From positions 372,001-436,000 of the forward strand of contig NZ_JAUEQY010000003.1 in assembly GCF_030406325.1 (NCBI RefSeq): a DNA stretch of 64,000 bases. Direction: 5' to 3'. The notes beneath the pieces are model-generated. The model saw only the letters and a list, made by a program, of their open reading frames with translations, made no database searches and had not been told where the DNA came from. The stretch is from Actinomadura sp. DC4 (GTDB lineage Bacteria; Actinomycetota; Actinomycetes; Streptosporangiales; Streptosporangiaceae). Positions 59,353 to 64,000 of this stretch are shown here, one piece after another (the stretch's first letter is position 1; every line of letters starts with the position of its first letter). The position numbers and the translations under genes were made by a program.

Positions 59353-60041
59353 TTGGCGCCCCCCAGTGTCTCCAGCTCAGAGCGCGCCGGGCGGCGGCCG
59401 AGCATGACGTCGGCGCGGCGTTCGAGGTAGCGCACCAGGAGCTGCAGCACCTGCGCGATCACGAAGTACATCACCAGGATCACCAGGAAGACCGACGTGG
59501 TCTGGCCGGTGGACTGGCGGAGCTGCTGCGCGCGGAGCATCAGGTCGGCGATGGAGATCAGCGAGACGACCGCGCTGCCCTTCATCAGCTCGATCAGCAG
59601 GTTGCCGAAGGGCGGCAGCATCAGCGCGACCGCCTGCGGCAGCAGCACCCGCCGCAGGCGCTGCGCCGGCCGCATGTTCAGTGCGACCGTGGCCTCGTAC
59701 TGCTCCTTCGGCACCGCCTTGACCGCGCCGCGTACGACCTCGGCGCCGTACGCGCCGACGTTGAGGCCGAGCGCCAGGACGGCCGCGAACATCGGCGCGA
59801 ACCTGGCTCCGACCAGCGGAAGCGCGTAGAAGAGCCAGTACATCAGCACGAGGGTCGCGGTGCCGCGGAAGAACTCCACGTAGACCCGGCCGAGCGCCCG
59901 CAGCCACGCCGACCGCGCGACTCCGATGAGGCCGAACACGAAGGCGAGCACCAGCGCGAGCGCGCTCCCGTACAGCGTCAGCTGGATGGTGACCCACGCT
60001 CCGCGGAGCAGCAGGGGGTAGCCGCTGAGGACGTCCGACAC
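59349..60041 (-). CDS. ehuC: Ectoine/amino-acid ABC transporter permease (EhuC type)
   Basis: The 230-residue permease begins MSDVLSGYPLLLRGAWVTI. It has about five TM segments and the EAA-loop EVVRGAVKAVPKEQYEATVAL, given in part. It lies between ehuB and ehuD, six bases past the ehuB stop. It forms the second half of the membrane channel. Confidence 0.88.
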   Translation of the reverse strand: MSDVLSGYPLLLRGAWVTIQLTLYGSALALVLAFVFGLIGVARSAWLRALGRVYVEFFRGTATLVLMYWLFYALPLVGARFAPMFAAVLALGLNVGAYGAEVVRGAVKAVPKEQYEATVALNMRPAQRLRRVLLPQAVALMLPPFGNLLIELMKGSAVVSLISIADLMLRAQQLRQSTGQTTSVFLVILVMYFVIAQVLQLLVRYLERRADVMLGRRPARSELETLGGAK

Positions 60042-60047
60042 CGTGGA

Positions 60048-60934
60048 TCAGCCCTTGCAGAGCTCGGCGGCGGTGTGGCTGCCGGGCAGCTCGGACTGGC
60101 TGAACCCGAAAGGCTGGATGATCGGCAGCAGGCGGTCGCCCTGCTTCAGCTCGGCCAGCTTGCCGTTGAAGGCGCTGAGCAGGTCGTTGTCGGCCTTGCG
60201 GAAGGCGAAGGCACCGGCGCCGAACTGCTCCTTGCCGTCGATCTGCGGCACGAACGCCTCGGTGATCTCGTACGGCGCGCCCGGGTGCTTGGACAGCGTG
60301 TCGGCCAGCGAGATGCGCGTGAGCGCGATCGCGTCGATGCGCCCGGCCTTGAGGCCCTCGTACGCGCTGGGCTGGTCGGCGAAGGTCTTGACGTTGCCCT
60401 TCTTCACGCCGAGCTTGGCGCAGTAGTCCCCCTCGACGGCGCCGGTCAGCACGCCGACCTTGATGTTCTGCTTGGCCGCGTCCTCGAAGCGCTTGATCCC
60501 CTTCGGGTTGCCCTTGGGCACCATGAACGCGGTCGTCGCGACGTAGTCCGGGTCGGCGAAGGCGACCTGGGAGCACCGCTCCGGCGTGATGAACATGCCG
60601 GCCGCGATGGTGTCGAAGCGGCGGGCCTGCAACCCGCCGATGAGCCCGCCGAAGTCGACCTGGACGCCCGGACGTCCGCGATGCCGAGCTCCTTGAAGAC
60701 CACCCGCGCGAGTTCGGGCGCCTCACCCGTCAGCTTGCCGCTCTTGTCGGTGAAGCCGTACGGCGACTCGTTGGCGAAGCCCACCTGGATGTAGCCCTGC
60801 TGCTTGGCCTTGGCGAGCGTGCCGCCGCCGGAACGCTCCTTGGCCGGGTCGGTGGTGGAGCACGCCGCCGCGAGGGGCGCGGCGCCGGCCAGCACCGCGG
60901 CGGTACGGAGGAAGTCTCGTCGTGATGAGGTCAT
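60048..60934 (-). pseudogene. ehuB: Ectoine-binding lipoprotein (EhuB type), interrupted by a one-base frameshift
   Basis: The N-terminal part starts at the ATG at 60934 with a Tat/lipoprotein signal (SRRDFLRTAAVLAG, lipobox LAAAC). It continues IQVGFANESPYGFTD to LARVVFKELGIADV. The expected continuation VQVDFGGLIGGLQARR lies in another frame, which runs to the stop at 60048 with all SBP_bac_3 features (TPERCSQVAFADPDY). A single missing base near 60664-60675, in a CC/GGG run, would repair it. Either a real recent mutation or a sequencing error explains it. The transporter may be inactive if real. Confidence 0.8.
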
Positions 60935-60962
60935 CGTTGGATCTCCAGGGTCCGGGGTCCGG

Positions 60963-61001
60963 CGTGGCCGCCCGGGGAGCGGGAGCCCCTGGGCGGCCAC
61001 G
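60963..61001. terminator. Stem-loop between ectD and ehuB
   Basis: CGTGGCCGCCC and GGGCGGCCACG form a perfect 11-bp stem around a loop with a further short GGGG/CCCC hairpin. It lies in the 81-bp gap and would terminate or attenuate transcription from ectABCD into the ehu genes. Confidence 0.65.
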
Positions 61002-61015
61002 TCGTGTCTCGTCGG

Positions 61016-61924
61016 CTAGCGGATGGGCGTGAAGTCCCGCGCGGCGATGAACTCGGGGCGGCGCGACGGCGCGGCGAAGGGCTCCTCGCAGGTGTTCTCG
61101 ACGCTGTTGAAGACGATGAAGACGTTCGAGCGCGGGAACGGCGTGATGTTGCCGTTGGAGCCGTGCATGCAGTTGCAGTCGAACATCGTCGCCGAGCCGG
61201 CCGGCCCGGTGAACAGGTCGATGCCGTGCTTGTTGGCGAGGATGGAGAGGCTGTCGGGGTCCGGCGTGCCGATCTCCTGGCCGCGCAGCGACTCCTTGTA
61301 GTGGTCATCGGGGGTCTCGCCCACGCATGACACGAACGTCCGGTGCGATCCCGGCATGATCATGAGACCGCCGTTGTGGACGAAGTTCTCGGTCAGCGCG
61401 ATGGAGATGCTCACGGCGCGCATGCGCGGCATGCCGTCCTCGGCGTGCCAGGTCTCGAAGTCCGAGTGCCAGTAGAAGTCCTTGCCCTTGAAACCGGGCT
61501 TGTAGTTGACGCGGCTCTGGTGCACGTAGACGTCAGAGCCGAGCAGCTGCCGCGCCCGGCCGACCAGGCGCGGGTCGGTCACGAGCTCGGCGAAGACCTC
61601 GCTGATGCGGTGCACCTCGAAGATGGACCGGACCTCGTCGGAGCCGCGCTCGGTGACCGTACGGTCGTCGCGCAGGACGGCCTCGTCCTCGGAGAGGCGG
61701 CGCAGCTCGGCGCGGTAGCGCTCGATCTCCTCGGCGCCGAGGAGCTCCTCGACCGACAGGAAGCCCTTCTCCTCGAACGAGGTGAGGGTCTCGGCGTCGA
61801 TGGGTCCGTCGCCGGTGCCTCCGTAGACGACCGGGTCCGTACGGTAGAGCAGGGCGGGCTCGCCGGCCTTGCGGGTGGGGTAGGGATCGCTGGGTCCGGG
61901 GCAGGGATGTTCGATCAACTTCAT
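61016..61924 (-). CDS. ectD: Ectoine hydroxylase (EctD)
   Basis: The 302-residue Fe(II)/2-oxoglutarate dioxygenase hydroxylates ectoine to 5-hydroxyectoine. It has the ectoine-hydroxylase signature [15 protein letters not shown] with iron ligands His and Asp (about 146-148), [15 protein letters not shown], and the distal His in [13 protein letters not shown]. Length is normal. Its ATG overlaps the ectC stop by four bases. Confidence 0.96.
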   Translation of the reverse strand: MKLIEHPCPGPSDPYPTRKAGEPALLYRTDPVVYGGTGDGPIDAETLTSFEEKGFLSVEELLGAEEIERYRAELRRLSEDEAVLRDDRTVTERGSDEVRSIFEVHRISEVFAELVTDPRLVGRARQLLGSDVYVHQSRVNYKPGFKGKDFYWHSDFETWHAEDGMPRMRAVSISIALTENFVHNGGLMIMPGSHRTFVSCVGETPDDHYKESLRGQEIGTPDPDSLSILANKHGIDLFTGPAGSATMFDCNCMHGSNGNITPFPRSNVFIVFNSVENTCEEPFAAPSRRPEFIAARDFTPIR

Positions 61925-62313
61925 GCCTCCTCAGTGATCAGGGGGTAGACGCCGTTCTCGTCGTGCACCTCCCTGCCGGTGCAGGGCGGGTTGAAGACGC
62001 AGACGGTCCGCAGGTCGGTGTGGGCGTGCACGACGTGGTGCTCGTGGCCGTCGAGGAGGTACAGCGTCCCGGGCTCGAGCCGGTGCTTCTCGCCGGTGTC
62101 CTCGTTGACCAGCTCGCCCCGGCCCTCGATGCAGTAGACGGCCTCGATGTGGTTCGCATACCACATGTGGGTCTCCGTGCCCGCGTACAGCACGGTGTCG
62201 TGCATCGAGAAGCCGACCTTCTCGCTCGCCAGCACGAACCGGCGGCTCCGCCAGGTGGGCGCCTCGACGTCACGTTCGGTGCCGTCGAGCTCCTTCAGCG
62301 AGCGCACGATCAT
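61921..62313 (-). CDS. ectC: L-ectoine synthase (EctC)
   Basis: The 130-residue cupin cyclises N-gamma-acetyl-diaminobutyrate to ectoine. It begins [18 protein letters not shown], with [20 protein letters not shown] as the cupin core and [19 protein letters not shown] as the second motif. It ends with [19 protein letters not shown], typical of EctC. It overlaps the next gene. Confidence 0.97.
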   Translation of the reverse strand: MIVRSLKELDGTERDVEAPTWRSRRFVLASEKVGFSMHDTVLYAGTETHMWYANHIEAVYCIEGRGELVNEDTGEKHRLEPGTLYLLDGHEHHVVHAHTDLRTVCVFNPPCTGREVHDENGVYPLITEEA

Positions 62314-62341
62314 TCATGTCTCCTTTCGACAGGGGGTGGTC

Positions 62342-63589
62342 TCAGACGAGGACCGCGTCCACGGAGGCCGCGATGATGTCGAGCCCCTCGGCGAGTTCGT
62401 CCGAGGTCGTGGTGAGGGGCGGCAGCAGCTTGACGACCTCGCCCTCCGGGCCGGAGGTCTCCATCAGCAGCCGCCGGTCGAAGGCCTGGGCGCACACGGC
62501 CGGCGCCACCTCGGCATCGGCGAAGACGAGGCCCTGCGCCAGCCCGCGGCCGCGTACGCCGCCGATCGCGTCCGGGTACGCCGCGGCGATCCGGGTGAGC
62601 GCCTCCTCGATCTGCTCGCCCTTGGTGAGGGTCTCCTTCTCCATGCCCTCGCCGGTCCAGAACTCCATGGCGGCGGTGGCGGTGACGAACGCCGGGTTCG
62701 GGCCCCGGAACGTTCCGTTGTGCTCGCCGGGCTCCCAGACGTCCAGCTCGGGCTTGAGCAGCGTCACCGCGAACGGCAGGCCGTAGCCGCTCAGGGACTT
62801 GGACAGGCAGACGATGTCGGGCACGATGCCGGCCTGCTCGAAGCTGAAGATCGGGCCCGTACGCCCGCAGCCCATCTGCACGTCGTCGACGATCAGCAGG
62901 ATCTCGTGGCGCTCGCAGAGGGCGGCCAGGCCGCGGAGCCATTCGGGGGTCGCGGCATTCAGGCCGCCCTCGCCCTGGACGGTCTCCACGATGACCGCGG
63001 CGGGGATGTCCAGGCCGCTTCCGCTGTCGTCGAGGAGGCGCTCGAACAGCAGGAAGTCCGGGGTCTGCCCGTCGAGGTAGTTGTCGAACGGCATCGGGAC
63101 GGTGTGGTTGAGCGGTATGCCCGCCCCGCTGCGCTTCATCGAGTTGCCGGTCACCGCGAGGGCGCCGAGCGACATGCCGTGGAACGCGTTCGTGAAGCTG
63201 ATGACGGTCTCGCGCCCGGTGTACTTGCGGGCGAGCTTCAGCGCCGCCTCGACCGCGGCGGCGCCCGCCGGGCCGGGGAACTGGACTCGGTAGTCGAGCC
63301 CGCGCGGCGCCAGGATGACCTCCTGGAAGGTCTCCAGGAAACGCCGCTTGGCCACGGTGTACATGTCCAGGCTGTGGACGATGTTGTCACCGGCCAGATA
63401 GTCGATCAGCCGCTCTTTCAATTGCGGATGGTTGTGGCCGTAATTGAGCGTCCCGGCACCGGCGAAAAAGTCGAGGAACGCGTTTCCCTCCTCGTCGTAC
63501 AGATGGCTCCCGGAGGCCTTGTTGAAGACGGCGGGCCATCCCCGGCAGTAGCTGCGTACCTCGGACTCGAGCGACTCGAACACGTCCAT
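62342..63589 (-). CDS. ectB: L-2,4-diaminobutyrate aminotransferase (EctB)
   Basis: The 415-residue PLP enzyme (class III) makes diaminobutyrate from aspartate semialdehyde with glutamate. It starts MDVFESLESEVRSYCRG. It has FFAGAGTLNYGHNHP, the PLP-lysine region CLSKSLSGYGLP, IVDDVQMGCGRTG and the late EHNGTFRGPNPAFV. Length is normal. It follows ectA by five bases. Confidence 0.97.
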   Translation of the reverse strand: MDVFESLESEVRSYCRGWPAVFNKASGSHLYDEEGNAFLDFFAGAGTLNYGHNHPQLKERLIDYLAGDNIVHSLDMYTVAKRRFLETFQEVILAPRGLDYRVQFPGPAGAAAVEAALKLARKYTGRETVISFTNAFHGMSLGALAVTGNSMKRSGAGIPLNHTVPMPFDNYLDGQTPDFLLFERLLDDSGSGLDIPAAVIVETVQGEGGLNAATPEWLRGLAALCERHEILLIVDDVQMGCGRTGPIFSFEQAGIVPDIVCLSKSLSGYGLPFAVTLLKPELDVWEPGEHNGTFRGPNPAFVTATAAMEFWTGEGMEKETLTKGEQIEEALTRIAAAYPDAIGGVRGRGLAQGLVFADAEVAPAVCAQAFDRRLLMETSGPEGEVVKLLPPLTTTSDELAEGLDIIAASVDAVLV

Positions 63590-63594
63590 ACGTT

Positions 63595-64000
63595 TCACCT
63601 GGCTCCTGAAGTGACGTGGGCGTTCAGCGGACCGATCCGGTAGAGCACCTCTGGCTGGTGGTCGCCGGGGAACAGGTCCCCGTCCAGGAGAGGGGTACGG
63701 CGCAGCTCGGCGCCGTGGTCGCGGGCGAAGCCGGCGAAGAGACGGTCGGAAGGGACGTTGTCCGGGGTCACGGTGGCCTCGACGAACCGGTGGCCACGGT
63801 CCGCGAGGTGGTCGAGCATGCGGCCGGCCAGGGCGCGGCCGCGCCACCGCTCGTCGACGGCGACCTGCCAGACGAAGAGCGCCCCGGGGTCCTGCGGACG
63901 GTCGAAGCCGGTGACGAAACCGCGTACCCGGCCGTCGGCCCGCGCGACCACGGAGGTGGCCGCGAAGTCACGGCACCACAGGACGTAGCTGTAGGGAGAA
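63595..64000 (-). CDS. ectA: L-2,4-diaminobutyrate acetyltransferase (EctA), partial at window edge
   Basis: Only the C-terminal ~134 residues are present; the start lies past the right edge. The fragment begins SPYSYVLWCRDFAATSVVA and shows the GNAT core VWQVAVDERWRGRALAGRML (acetyl-CoA site), EATVTPDNVPSDRLFAGFA and PEVLYRIGPL. It acetylates diaminobutyrate with acetyl-CoA, the first committed step before EctC. It is the first gene of ectABCD in the reading direction. Confidence 0.95.
   Translation of the reverse strand, partial: SPYSYVLWCRDFAATSVVARADGRVRGFVTGFDRPQDPGALFVWQVAVDERWRGRALAGRMLDHLADRGHRFVEATVTPDNVPSDRLFAGFARDHGAELRRTPLLDGDLFPGDHQPEVLYRIGPLNAHVTSGAR

Noticed and set aside
1-64000. 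CRISPR arrays, rRNA or tRNA genes, complete insertion sequences
   Set aside because: No regularly spaced repeats, no tRNA cloverleaf, and no transposase or integrase with catalytic motifs were seen on either strand.

Overview
The window is chromosomal DNA from a very GC-rich, mycelial-type actinomycete. The evidence is strong G/C bias at third codon positions, frequent GTG and TTG starts, many ATGA or GTGA stop/start overlaps, and typical actinobacterial families: MocR, PadR and XRE/DUF5753 with DUF397, an STPK with WD40 repeats, EbfC/WXG-like proteins, and an ectABCD cluster. Codon style and gene content suggest Streptosporangiales (perhaps Thermomonosporaceae). That placement is inference, because no rRNA or tRNA gene is present.

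Region by region. 1-3.2 kb: end of a two-component pair, an enoyl-CoA hydratase and a divergent MocR regulator. 3.2-7 kb: a Ser/Thr kinase with seven WD40 repeats, a GroES-like protein, and an orphan pyruvate dehydrogenase E1 alpha. 7.2-15.3 kb: two aldo/keto reductases, TetR and LacI regulators, an MFS exporter, a Tat-exported GH47 mannosidase behind a LacI-type operator, an HNH protein and a VOC protein. 15.4-18.8 kb: padR, ABC ATPase and FtsX-like permease operon. 18.9-26.1 kb: a cupin, a secreted alpha/beta hydrolase, and a five-gene leftward operon sbcD-sbcC-ebfC-like-WXG-like-RyR-like. 26.3-30.8 kb: a decayed mobile island holding a short PadR-like regulator, a RapZ C-terminal fragment, tiny overlapping ORFs, a paired ~180-bp direct repeat around an XRE-like regulator, and frameshifted zinc-ribbon and MobC-like remnants. 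30.8-44.9 kb: housekeeping and accessory metabolism with paired regulators (aldehyde dehydrogenase, XRE plus double DUF397, GntR plus DUF1648-type membrane protein, Gfo/Idh/MocA, an RCK-type channel-like protein, arginase-family, lipoprotein, SDR plus TetR, GH31, hemerythrin plus TetR).

45-55.3 kb is a myo-inositol catabolic and uptake cluster. The leftward order is iolG-iolE-iolC-aldolase-iolB-iolD, then substrate-binding protein, permease and ATPase, with a divergent GntR regulator. Together they would import inositol (inferred substrate), oxidise and dehydrate it, hydrolyse and isomerise the ring product, phosphorylate it and split it. No iolA (malonate-semialdehyde dehydrogenase) is visible. 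55.3-57.9 kb holds an MHYT membrane sensor, a small lipoprotein-like ORF and a PD-(D/E)XK protein with AEGK repeats.

57.9-64 kb is a leftward ectABCD-ehuBCDA block that couples ectoine/hydroxyectoine synthesis to an ectoine-type ABC importer. The importer's binding-protein gene carries a single-base frameshift as read here. ectA runs off the right edge of the window.
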